A DNA stretch of 60,465 nucleotides from positions 1 to 60,465 of the forward strand of contig CAMMBV010000020.1 in assembly GCA_946494335.1 (NCBI GenBank). Direction: 5' to 3'. This DNA comes from an uncultured Ruminococcus sp. (lineage in GTDB: Bacteria > Bacillota > Clostridia > Lachnospirales > Lachnospiraceae). The notes below the pieces were generated by a model. It had not been told where the DNA came from. It saw only the letters and a program-made list of their open reading frames with translations, and made no database searches. The position numbers and the translations under genes were made by a program. Of this stretch, positions 8,025 through 16,706 are shown piece after piece. Position 1 is the first letter of the stretch; each line of letters starts with the position of its first letter.

Positions 8025-11000
8025 ATGCCACATAAAGATTTATACATTGTAGACAATTCTACAGAACAACAGTCTGTTAAAGAATATCTGTTAGATTGGT
8101 GCAATGTCTCAAAACAGATGGACATCGCTACCGGTTATTTAGAAATTGGCGGATTACTTGCTTTAGATACTCATTGGCAAAAGTTAGATAAAATTCGTAT
8201 CATATTAGGAAATGAAGTAACAAAACGAACCAAAGATGTTATAGATAAAGTTGTGGAATCAATGCTTTCCCGTTTCAATGACAGCATAAATGCGGAACAT
8301 GAAAGAAATGAGTTTTTAGTAGGCGTTCCGGCTATTTTAGATGCAATGAAATCCGGAAAAATTGAATGTCGTGTTTATGATAAGAACAAATTTCACGCCA
8401 AAGCATACATTACATATTTCCGTGATGACTATCGTGAGCAATTTATCCAGGCCATGAATGTTCCGTCCGGCTATGCCCTTGTAGGTTCCAGTAACTTTAC
8501 AAAGGCAGGACTGACCCAGAATATTGAACTGAATGTCCAGGTTAGTAATGACATTGACCAACTACAAAAGTGGTTTGACGAACATTGGGAGCAAGGGGAA
8601 GACATCACTACAGCTATCCTCACTGTTATCGAAAATCACGTCAAGGAATTCAGTCCATATGATGTATACATGCGCTCTATGTATGAATATTTTAAGAGTC
8701 GTGAAGAAACGATCTCCGAGTGGGAGCAGCACGATTCTGTTATTTACCAAGGGCTTTCGCAGTATCAGCGTGACGGCTATAACAGTATGGTAGAAATTGC
8801 AAATCGATATTCTGGCGCTTTCCTTTGTGATGGTGTGGGTCTCGGTAAAACCTATGTAGGTATGATGATTATCGAGCGTTTTGTTAAAAAAGAGAGGAAA
8901 AATGTGGTGTTAATTGTACCAGCCGCTGCGAGGATATCTGTCTGGGAAACCACCATCAAAAAATACATTCCCGAAATCCTGGAGGGGTTCTATCCTTTTA
9001 AAATTATCAATCACACAGACCTTCTCTTGGAGAAAAATGAAAATCTCATGAATCAGATTCAGGAACAAGCTGAAATTGTCGTTATTGACGAGGCGCACCA
9101 TTTTCGCAACCGTTCCTCCAACCGTTACCGTAAATTATTTGATATGATGGCTGGTGGTCATCAGAAGCAGATGTTCATGCTGACTGCTACCCCAATCAAT
9201 AATAGTTTCCTTGATTTGCAGCATTTGATTGAATTATTTACACACAGACAGGATGACTATTTTGCCGCTGCACCACTTGGTATCCACAGCCTTGCCGGAC
9301 ACTTTAAAAAGATGGAGGCCGATCTTAAACGTCAGACTGGCACCAACGTTACGGATGCCGTAGATGTATCGGACGATATTTTCCGTGCTGACATTCTGGT
9401 AAATGAACTTGTTGTGCAACGCAGTCGTGCCTATGTCAAAAGAAGTCTGTCCTCTACAGAGGGTGACAAAGTCCTATTTTCTATCAGGCAGGCCCCTACG
9501 GTTGCAAATTACTCCCTCCGCATTTCATACGGAAAACTGATAGATGACTTTGTGGACTCCTTTTACCGTAAAGATAAACAGACTGGGCGTAGCCTACCCA
9601 TTTTGTCTCTCGCCGTATATTCACCGTATGAAGATGAGTATTACATTGGGGATAAGTCAAAAATTGACTTAATGGTATCAGGTCGTCAGCAACAGATCGT
9701 TAATTTGATCCGCCAGCTGCTCTTGAAACGTTTTGAAAGTTCAATTGCTGCTTTTGAAGAAACATGTGTCCGTATATATTTCCGCCTGTATACATTTTTA
9801 AATGACTACCGGGAACAGGGTAATATGCGTCTTATTGAGCGTACGCTCAATCGCCAAGCTGATGTTTTAGAATATGTAAAAAAATTTATAGAAAATAATA
9901 TGCAGTCCACACTTGAAGAACTTGAAGACGATCTCCCTGATTATGTGTGGGATGTAGAAGACAATCTCAGCGCTGAAGATTTTGACATCAGGGCTATGCT
10001 AGATGACACCTTGCTGGACATGGAGGTACTGGCAGAGTTCATTGAGGATATTATGGACTTCGATTCCAGCAAGGATGATAAAATCCGTGAACTTAAGCGT
10101 ATCCTCACAGAAGATGAGCACATTAAAGGCAAAAAGGTTATTATCTTCACCGAGTTCCGGTCTACTGCAAAATATATTTATCGGGAGTTACAAAAAGCCG
10201 GATTTGACGGCTTGTATGAGATTGACGGTCAATCCAAGGTCAATCGCCATGATATGGTGGTACGCTTCAGCCCATACTACAACGATTCTTGCTCTGCTGA
10301 CATTCAGGATGAAATCCGTATTCTGATTGCAACAGATGTACTCGCTGAGGGTCTGAATCTTCAGGATGCGTCCTGTCTAATCAACTACGAATTACATTGG
10401 AATCCGGTGCGCTTAATGCAACGCATCGGTCGTATTGATCGCCGCCGTGATGCTGCGATAGAGGAACGTCTTCTTACAGATCACCCGGAACTTGCTGCTG
10501 ATCGTGCAAACGCCTATTACTGGAACTTCCTCCCACCTAAAGAATTGGAGCAGCTTCTCAATCTGTACCAAACGGTATCGAAGAAAACGCTCCGCATTTC
10601 TAAGACATTCGGCATCGAAGGAAAGAAACTGCTCACACCAGAGGATGACTTTGATGCTTTGAAGGAATTTAACTCCCAGTATGAAGGCGAGACCTCCTGG
10701 GATGAAGAAATGGCACTTGCGTATCAGGAACTCCTGGCTGCACAGCCCGACTACCCGGATCTTGTTGAGGCAATGCCTAAAAAGTTGTATTCTGGTAAGC
10801 AAGCTTCTACTTTCACGGGATTCTTCTTCTGTTACGAATTGCCGATGAAGCGTACTGACGGTACATGGACTGATGGAGACGGCTGGTATCGCTGGTATAT
10901 GCTTGACCCGGAAACCAAAAAGGTAATCGAATCCACATATGATATCTGGAAAGCAATTCAGTGTACACCGGAAGAACCTAGAAAAATCCATACGGATGAG

Positions 11001-11120
11001 GCTGGCTTTGCCGATGCAAGAAAAACGATAGAAAACTACATTAAGAAAAACTATATGCGCTCCGTGCAGGCCCCCCTCGGCGTCAGGCCGAGACTGGTCA
11101 CCTGGATGGAACTCTGCTAA
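8025..11120 (+). CDS. PLD-nuclease/SF2 (SNF2-like) helicase fusion
   Basis: The 1031-aa start at 8025 has AAAGGAG 7 bases upstream and is preferred to the ATG at 8004. The N-terminal ~200 residues form a phospholipase-D-like nuclease domain: FHAKAYI and VGSSNFTKAGL are the H-x-K and GSxN elements. The helicase follows: Walker A GVGLGKT (about 269-275), DEAH (about 355), LTATPIN (motif III), and a C-terminal RecA lobe with DVLAEGLNLQ and MQRIGRIDR (motifs V and VI). It should translocate on duplex DNA for the restriction complex. It overlaps nothing, and 13 bases separate its stop from the methylase start. PLD-SF2 helicases also occur in other defence systems, but the methylase and GHKL partners point to restriction-modification. 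Confidence 0.85.
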   Translation: MPHKDLYIVDNSTEQQSVKEYLLDWCNVSKQMDIATGYLEIGGLLALDTHWQKLDKIRIILGNEVTKRTKDVIDKVVESMLSRFNDSINAEHERNEFLVGVPAILDAMKSGKIECRVYDKNKFHAKAYITYFRDDYREQFIQAMNVPSGYALVGSSNFTKAGLTQNIELNVQVSNDIDQLQKWFDEHWEQGEDITTAILTVIENHVKEFSPYDVYMRSMYEYFKSREETISEWEQHDSVIYQGLSQYQRDGYNSMVEIANRYSGAFLCDGVGLGKTYVGMMIIERFVKKERKNVVLIVPAAARISVWETTIKKYIPEILEGFYPFKIINHTDLLLEKNENLMNQIQEQAEIVVIDEAHHFRNRSSNRYRKLFDMMAGGHQKQMFMLTATPINNSFLDLQHLIELFTHRQDDYFAAAPLGIHSLAGHFKKMEADLKRQTGTNVTDAVDVSDDIFRADILVNELVVQRSRAYVKRSLSSTEGDKVLFSIRQAPTVANYSLRISYGKLIDDFVDSFYRKDKQTGRSLPILSLAVYSPYEDEYYIGDKSKIDLMVSGRQQQIVNLIRQLLLKRFESSIAAFEETCVRIYFRLYTFLNDYREQGNMRLIERTLNRQADVLEYVKKFIENNMQSTLEELEDDLPDYVWDVEDNLSAEDFDIRAMLDDTLLDMEVLAEFIEDIMDFDSSKDDKIRELKRILTEDEHIKGKKVIIFTEFRSTAKYIYRELQKAGFDGLYEIDGQSKVNRHDMVVRFSPYYNDSCSADIQDEIRILIATDVLAEGLNLQDASCLINYELHWNPVRLMQRIGRIDRRRDAAIEERLLTDHPELAADRANAYYWNFLPPKELEQLLNLYQTVSKKTLRISKTFGIEGKKLLTPEDDFDALKEFNSQYEGETSWDEEMALAYQELLAAQPDYPDLVEAMPKKLYSGKQASTFTGFFFCYELPMKRTDGTWTDGDGWYRWYMLDPETKKVIESTYDIWKAIQCTPEEPRKIHTDEAGFADARKTIENYIKKNYMRSVQAPLGVRPRLVTWMELC

Positions 11121-11133
11121 GGAGGTATACAGC

Positions 11134-14100
11134 ATGGCACAAGACTTGCGAAAAGTAAATGACATAGAGTCTTTGATGACCTATTTCTCAGAAAATCTGG
11201 GCTGGGCAATCGATCCGGACGATTACTATGATATCGATGATATTACATATGATTTCGATGCTTCCGATTTGGGCCTGAAGGAAGAAGCCTTTGCTAAAAT
11301 CTCTTCGCTGAAACAGCTACGTCCGCTGGTAGATGAGCAGCGGTGGGGTATCTTTTTCGTAAATTTCGAGAGCAACCGTTTTGAGGTCTCTGCATTGAGG
11401 AAAATTCTTTCCGGCTTGATTCCTGCCCGCCGAAATGCCGACCATGCGGTATGGGATAAGAAAGATCTTCTATTCCTCTGTACATGGGGAGAACGAAATA
11501 AGGTGACCATCGGTGCTGCCCATTTCGAAGATGCTGAAAAGGGCCTGCCTCAGATAAAGATGATTTCTTGCGAACCTGCTGCTGAAGACTTCACACAGAT
11601 TAACATTTTTGAACAGCGTCTGGCAAAATTGGCATGGCCGAGCAATCCATCTGATATAGCAGCATGGCACGAAGCTTGGGCATCCGCATTTACAACCCGC
11701 TACCGTCAGACGATTCAGGATTCTCACACGCTTACTATCCGACTTGCGGAAGAGGCTCAAAATATCCGTGACCGCATACTCTCCACTATGGAAATCGAAA
11801 CCTCCAACGGATATGTACACCTTCTTTTTGAAAAATTTAGAGCTACCCTTGTTCATGACATGACTGAACAGCAGTTTGCAGATATGTACGCTCAGACTGT
11901 CGTTTATGGTCTTTTCTCTGCAAGATGTATGGATGAGAGCCAAGAGGACTTTAATGCTTCGGAAGCAGTGGAATGCATCCCTAACACCAACCCATTCCTT
12001 AAGGGTTTGTTACAGGAGTGCTTGGGTTCTAATAGCGCCAAAAGCAAACTTTCCTTTGATGAACTGGAAGTTGGAAATATCGTAGATCTGCTTCTGCATA
12101 CTAAAACAGACTCAATCATCACTGATTTCAACAGACAGACTGGTGGCGGTCGTGAAGATCCTGTAATCCATTTTTACGAAGAATTCCTGTCTGAGTATGA
12201 TAAGACGCAACGTGTGCAGCGAGGAGTTTATTATACCCCACAGCCAGTAGTAAACTTCATAGTGCGTGCTGTAGATGATATTTTGAAGCACGAATTTGAT
12301 GTACAAGATGGACTTGCATCTACTGAAATCAAAAAAATTAAATATAAACGTGAAAGCAAAAAGCGCAGAGACGGCTATTTTAAGACTATGGTCGAAGATG
12401 AAATGGAAGTTCCTGCAATTCAAATTCTTGACCCAGCAACAGGAACTGGTACGTTTTTACGCCAAACCATTCTCCAGATATATGCTAATTTCTGTGATGC
12501 AAAAAAAAGTATGCCTCAAGCGCAAATTCAGGCAGAATGGAATGCTTACGTTTCTGAGCATCTGTTACCACGTTTGAATGGCTTTGAGCTTATGATGGCC
12601 CCTTACGCTGTTGCGCATATGAAGTTGGCTATGATACTAAAAGATACTGGATACCAATTTGATAGTAACGAACGACTACATGTTTATCTTACTAATTCAT
12701 TGGAAGAACCGGGAAATTCCGATCCGCAGTTTAACCTTTTTGATGATCCGCTTGCATATGAATCCATTTCAGCAAATGGAGTAAAAAAGAACACCGGAAT
12801 AAATGTTGTTATCGGAAACCCTCCATATGCAGGAGAAAGCAGCAATAAAGGTACTTGGATTATTAAATTACTTGAAGATTATAAAGTTGAACCAGGAGGG
12901 AAAACCAAGCTCCAAGAACGCAACTCCAAATGGCTGAGCGATGACTATGTTAAATTTATCCGTTATGCCCAATATTTTATACATCGAAGCAATTATGGCA
13001 TAATGGCTTATATTTGTCCTCACGGTTTTCTAGATAATCCTACTTTTCGAGGTATGCGTTGGAACCTTCTTATGGAATATGATAATATTATAATTCTAAA
13101 TCTTCACGGTAATACAAAAAAACATGAAACAACTCCTGATGGGGGGAAAGATGAAAATGTTTTTGATATTATGCAGGGAGTATGCATAATATTGGCTATT
13201 AAAACTAAGAAAAAATCCAGCACTTACGCTGAAGTATTGTACCACGATTGTTATGGCTTGAGAAACGAAAAATATGATTATCTAAATAAAACTTCGATAA
13301 CAAACATACCTTTTATAAAAGTTAATTTGCGGAGTCCAGCACTATATTTTATACCAAAAGATTATTCGTTAAAGGATGATTATGATAAAGGAATTTCCGT
13401 CCAAGATTTATTCGGCTTACAGACAGCTGGCATGGTAACTTCACGTGATACATTAACTTTACATGAAGACCCCGAAACAGCCTATCAAGTTGCTACGGAT
13501 TTTATGTCACTTCCAGCTGAAAATGCACGAAATAAGTATGCTTTAGGAAAAGATGTACAAGATTGGAAAGTCGAATGGGCACAACAAGATCTTAAAGAAA
13601 ATACTATATCTGGAAAACTTGATCCTTCTAAAATATGCAAAGTATCTTATAGATGTTTTGATAGCAGATATTCATATTATACCGGGAAGTCTCGTGGTTT
13701 TTACTGTCGTCCTCGTAAAGAAGTAATGCAATTTATGGTTAATACAGATAATATTGGTTTCGTAACTGTAAACAGACAACCTGAACAAACTCCTATCGGC
13801 TATTATTTTATCGCAGATGGGCCTGTATCAAACGGATATATTAGATCAGACAGCGTAAGTATTGATACACTTTTTCCTTTGTATACTTACTATGAAAATA
13901 TGGGAAAAACTATCAAACAAGTTAATTTTCAACCAGGGGCTCTGAAAATGATAGCTAATGCAACCGGGCTCATTTATAGTGAAACTGAATCATGTGAAAC
14001 TTCAAATTACTTCTCACCGATTGATGTAATGGGTTACCTATATGGAATACTATATTCTCCAAATTACAGGCAAAAATACTCTGTTTATTTAAAACTGGAG

Positions 14101-14505
14101 TATCCTAAAATTCCATTACCAGATGATGCTGAAATGTTTAAAAATTTTTCAACCCTTGGCAAACAGCTTATTAATCTTCACCTAATGAAAGATACTGAAA
14201 AACTATCCGACTCAAAATCAAAATATCCATTTTGTGGAGAAGGCGACTGTGCAGTAGAAAAAACGCCAGCATCCGCATATAAAAATAACCGGATTTATAT
14301 CAATAAAAAACAATATTTTGATAATGTTCCATCAACTCTATGGGAATTTTATATTGGAGGTTATCAACCACTGCAAAAATGGTTAAAAGATAGGCGTAAA
14401 ACAAGTCTTTCCCACGCTCAGATATCACATTATTCGCATATCATTTGGACATTGGAACAGACTGTACTAATAATGCAAAAAATTGACAATATCAAACAAT
14501 TTTAA
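11134..14505 (+). CDS. Large N6-adenine DNA methylase (type ISP/IIG-like)
   Basis: A 1123-aa protein. GGAGGT lies 7 bases before the ATG. QRGVYYTPQPVVNFIVRAVD (about 365-385) opens the methylase domain, LDPATGTGTF (about 430-440) is the S-adenosylmethionine motif I, and NPPY (about 562-565) is the adenine-N6 catalytic motif IV. The C-terminal ~450 residues have the layout of a target recognition region. Type ISP enzymes carry nuclease, helicase and methylase on one chain; here helicase and methylase are separate, with the nuclease likely in the two upstream proteins. By eye the 3' half is more AT-rich than the 5' half, as expected if the recognition region was exchanged. Confidence 0.85.
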   Translation: MAQDLRKVNDIESLMTYFSENLGWAIDPDDYYDIDDITYDFDASDLGLKEEAFAKISSLKQLRPLVDEQRWGIFFVNFESNRFEVSALRKILSGLIPARRNADHAVWDKKDLLFLCTWGERNKVTIGAAHFEDAEKGLPQIKMISCEPAAEDFTQINIFEQRLAKLAWPSNPSDIAAWHEAWASAFTTRYRQTIQDSHTLTIRLAEEAQNIRDRILSTMEIETSNGYVHLLFEKFRATLVHDMTEQQFADMYAQTVVYGLFSARCMDESQEDFNASEAVECIPNTNPFLKGLLQECLGSNSAKSKLSFDELEVGNIVDLLLHTKTDSIITDFNRQTGGGREDPVIHFYEEFLSEYDKTQRVQRGVYYTPQPVVNFIVRAVDDILKHEFDVQDGLASTEIKKIKYKRESKKRRDGYFKTMVEDEMEVPAIQILDPATGTGTFLRQTILQIYANFCDAKKSMPQAQIQAEWNAYVSEHLLPRLNGFELMMAPYAVAHMKLAMILKDTGYQFDSNERLHVYLTNSLEEPGNSDPQFNLFDDPLAYESISANGVKKNTGINVVIGNPPYAGESSNKGTWIIKLLEDYKVEPGGKTKLQERNSKWLSDDYVKFIRYAQYFIHRSNYGIMAYICPHGFLDNPTFRGMRWNLLMEYDNIIILNLHGNTKKHETTPDGGKDENVFDIMQGVCIILAIKTKKKSSTYAEVLYHDCYGLRNEKYDYLNKTSITNIPFIKVNLRSPALYFIPKDYSLKDDYDKGISVQDLFGLQTAGMVTSRDTLTLHEDPETAYQVATDFMSLPAENARNKYALGKDVQDWKVEWAQQDLKENTISGKLDPSKICKVSYRCFDSRYSYYTGKSRGFYCRPRKEVMQFMVNTDNIGFVTVNRQPEQTPIGYYFIADGPVSNGYIRSDSVSIDTLFPLYTYYENMGKTIKQVNFQPGALKMIANATGLIYSETESCETSNYFSPIDVMGYLYGILYSPNYRQKYSVYLKLEYPKIPLPDDAEMFKNFSTLGKQLINLHLMKDTEKLSDSKSKYPFCGEGDCAVEKTPASAYKNNRIYINKKQYFDNVPSTLWEFYIGGYQPLQKWLKDRRKTSLSHAQISHYSHIIWTLEQTVLIMQKIDNIKQF

Positions 14506-14530
14506 AAATTCCAACTATTAAACTATTATT

Positions 14531-14559
14531 ACAATGCGGCCAAACTCTGGCCGCATTGT
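14531..14559 (+). terminator. Hairpin after the restriction operon
   Basis: ACAATGCGGCCA (14531-14542) and TGGCCGCATTGT (14548-14559) form a perfect 12-bp stem with a 5-base loop, 26 bases past the methylase stop. The + strand exit is ATAAAAAG, without a T-run, so termination efficiency is uncertain; it may instead protect the mRNA end. Confidence 0.55.
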
Positions 14560-14650
14560 ATAAAAAGAAGATACTAATTAATATAAACTAGTATAAAGTA
14601 AACTTTTTGTTCGCAGATGGTAGCCTACTTTTCTTATTATCAGAGGTTAT

Positions 14651-14929
14651 TTACCCGACGCTAATACTGAAATATACTTTTTCAATTTTCGAACGTATAT
14701 ATGAATAGAAGTTCCAAAAATTTGCTGTTACTGGAAAATCCTTTCTATATACAAACTTTGTTCTATATTTTATTTTTTGTACAGTGCACCACCTATGTAT
14801 ATCTGTCATTCTAAAATTTTCACCTGAATCTATACGTTTCGATAAATATGAGAACTTCACCACATCTGATTCCGATTGTAAGTGTAAATAAAACCATACA
14901 TTATAATAACGAATTGCAACTATCCCCAT
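14651..14929 (-). CDS. Small hypothetical protein at the element end
   Basis: This 92-aa protein (MGIVAIRYYNVWFYLHLQ...) is preceded by AGAAGGGAG eight bases before the ATG. It is rich in aromatic and basic residues with no membrane segment. I do not recognise a domain. It is the last gene before the comEC junction and runs opposite to the restriction operon. The remainder of 14506-15127 (about 340 bases) shows the hairpin above and otherwise nothing that I can assign. Confidence 0.45.
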   Translation of the reverse strand: MGIVAIRYYNVWFYLHLQSESDVVKFSYLSKRIDSGENFRMTDIHRWCTVQKIKYRTKFVYRKDFPVTANFWNFYSYIRSKIEKVYFSISVG

Positions 14930-15127
14930 CTTTTTTTCTCCCTTCTGTTAAATTGTATTTTTGCCATAAGGTTATATACTTTCGCCATTTTTTGTAAGAA
15001 ACCTACTACCCCTTTGAAGTCCTTAAAAGGACAATCGCAAAAAATGAAGCTGAAAATTGCAGAGAAAATATGTAAATAAAGGACATCTTACTTACTAGAA
15101 ACGGCGTATTTCCGGGCTTTTTCAAAT

Positions 15128-15775
15128 TTACATTTGTGCCAAGAATAAAGTTTGAACACCTGAAATAGCCAGAATGTGGTAAATACCCATTACTTTATAA
15201 AGCTGTTTTGTATCTTCCTCCAGAAGACTCTTCTCCCCCAGCAGCATGGCGGAAAGTTCCCCCGCTTCCCCCGGCGCAAGGCGCACCAGCGTCTCTTTCA
15301 GGCGTTCCCGGATACGATGCAGGAATTCCCCCACAGGAACCTTCTGCCGCGCCGTCATCCGCCAGTTTTCTCCTTCCATCAAAAGATCAATTCCCTGAAT
15401 CCGGTAATAAAACTCCATATCAAACTGCCCCGGGTTGGAAGCTTTCGGCATCTCATAAAGGTATCCCTGTACCTGCACCCGGCTCCCGATTTCCGGAATC
15501 TTTTCTTTTGAGGTTCGTATTCTGATTGATAAATTGGAAAATGTTTCGGCCGAAATGGCCAGATTTGCTGATTTTAAATAAAGATAAGAATTTTCCCCTT
15601 TTGTCTCGCAGCGCTCTACCAGACCTTCCGCACGGGCACCGGCTTCCTTTGAAGCCAGCTTCTGCAGTTTTTGATTTCCCGGGGGGCTTCCGCCATGGGT
15701 AACCCCCAGGAATTCCAGCAGTCCGATAAAGACAGCGAAACAGATCAAGAGCCAACATAAGGGCCTTCTATTCAT
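15128..15775 (-). pseudogene. comEC: comEC, truncated after the ISG motif by element insertion
   Basis: ComEC is the membrane channel that imports single-stranded DNA during natural transformation. Only 215 codons remain of a family usually above 700. Present are an N-terminal membrane helix (WLLICFAVFIGLLEFLG), the OB-like DUF4131 region (RVQVQGYLYEMP about residue 100, NPGQFDMEFYYR about 115-126), and the beginning of the Competence domain (AMLLGEKSLL...MGIYHILAISG). The channel-forming domain and metallo-beta-lactamase-like domain are missing. GGAGG lies 6 bases before the ATG, which overlaps the end of gerM by 8 bases. The remaining part is expected beyond the left end of the element, so precise excision might restore the gene. 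Confidence 0.85.
15150..15166. other. Right junction of the inserted element within comEC
   Basis: Read leftward, comEC codes normally up to HILAISG (ISG codons at 15166-15158), then departs from the family pattern (usually ISGLH...) to VQTLFLAQM and a stop at 15128. The crossover should therefore lie close to 15150-15160. No integrase is encoded on this side; it should be at the far end beyond the window. The exact core needs the left junction. Confidence 0.55.
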
Positions 15776-16694
15776 CCGTCTCCTCCTGTACTACCAGATC
15801 CGGTTTTGCATGGAACATCTGATTAAGACTTACATGCTCCCGGTAATTTTTCTTTGTCTCTCCATTTATGGCGATCTGTACCTCCGTCACAGAACCGGAT
15901 TCCACCAGCGAATTGGTGATGGAATAGATCGGAATCTCCTCCTGCTGGTTCAGCGCCATAGCCGAAAAGGAATTGTCAAGATTTACATAACACACACCAT
16001 CCGCCACCGTCACCCCCAGTATCTTCGTCTCCGAAGGTATGGTGGGGTAATGGCCGCTCTCCCTTGGACCTTTCAGAAGCTGCTCCACAATCACACGCTC
16101 CAGCGGCATACTGGTACTGTAGTAAACATTTCTGTCTTCCCGCACAAGACCATCGCCGCTTTCATTGGCAAAATACAAGGTCAGATGCGCCAGCTGATAG
16201 GCATTGATTTCTTTTCCTGAATTCTCCACAAAAGAATCTCCGGTCATAGCAGGAACCTCTTCCCCGTAGGAATCCAAGAGCGGATTTCCTTCCACCAGTA
16301 TCTCCACAGAAGACACATCCGGCACCTGGACAAGGGTTTTCACAATACTGGCCCGGATCAGTATTTCCTCTGTTCTGTTCATCTCCTGGTACTCCCTGCT
16401 GAAATCAAGACGCAGGACACCGTCCTTCATCTGGTACTCCAGCAATTCTACTTTTCCCGGCAAAAGACTGGTCTGGGCTTCTCCCAGCGGCTGTTCAAAC
16501 AGCTGCTGCGTCAACTGTTTCAGCAGATCTCCCGACTCATCGATGTCCGCTGCCTCACTTATCACCTTTGTTTTTTCTGCATCTACAAAATAGATCTGAT
16601 ACCCGCTTACCTGCTCCTCCTCATCCGCTGCGCTGCAGCCTGCCAGCAGAAGCACTAGCAAAAACAGGCAGATATATAATCCACGCTTTCTCAT
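15768..16694 (-). CDS. gerM: GerM-type lipoprotein with two GerMN domains
   Basis: A 308-aa lipoprotein: the signal segment ends in the lipobox LLAGC (about residues 16-20). Two GerMN-type repeats follow: the first about 30-145 (YQIYFVDAEKTKVISE...DLLKQLTQQLF...VKTLVQVPDVSSVEI), the second about 165-290 (LTLYFANESGDGLVREDR...VIVEQLLKGP...ITNSLVE). In spore formers GerM acts at the forespore envelope with the SpoIIIA-SpoIIQ channel; in other contexts GerMN lipoproteins are membrane-anchored extracellular sensors. It lies in a leftward operon between the sensor kinase (12-base gap) and comEC (overlap), so a link with that kinase is possible. Confidence 0.75.
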   Translation of the reverse strand: MRKRGLYICLFLLVLLLAGCSAADEEEQVSGYQIYFVDAEKTKVISEAADIDESGDLLKQLTQQLFEQPLGEAQTSLLPGKVELLEYQMKDGVLRLDFSREYQEMNRTEEILIRASIVKTLVQVPDVSSVEILVEGNPLLDSYGEEVPAMTGDSFVENSGKEINAYQLAHLTLYFANESGDGLVREDRNVYYSTSMPLERVIVEQLLKGPRESGHYPTIPSETKILGVTVADGVCYVNLDNSFSAMALNQQEEIPIYSITNSLVESGSVTEVQIAINGETKKNYREHVSLNQMFHAKPDLVVQEETDE

Positions 16695-16706
16695 GCCTCT
16701 CCTTTT

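Noticed and set aside
10413-11165. Leftward 250-aa open frame
   Set aside because: It is a shadow of the helicase C-terminus and methylase start, with no supporting start signal.
5968-14505. DISARM, BREX or classical type I restriction classification
   Set aside because: There is no DUF1998 (DrmB), PglZ/BrxC or separate HsdS-like gene; the GHKL ATPase fits the paraMORC restriction class better.
14531-14559. Full intrinsic terminator for the restriction operon
   Set aside because: The stem is perfect, but the exit lacks a T-run on the + strand, so only a hairpin with possible terminator role is claimed.
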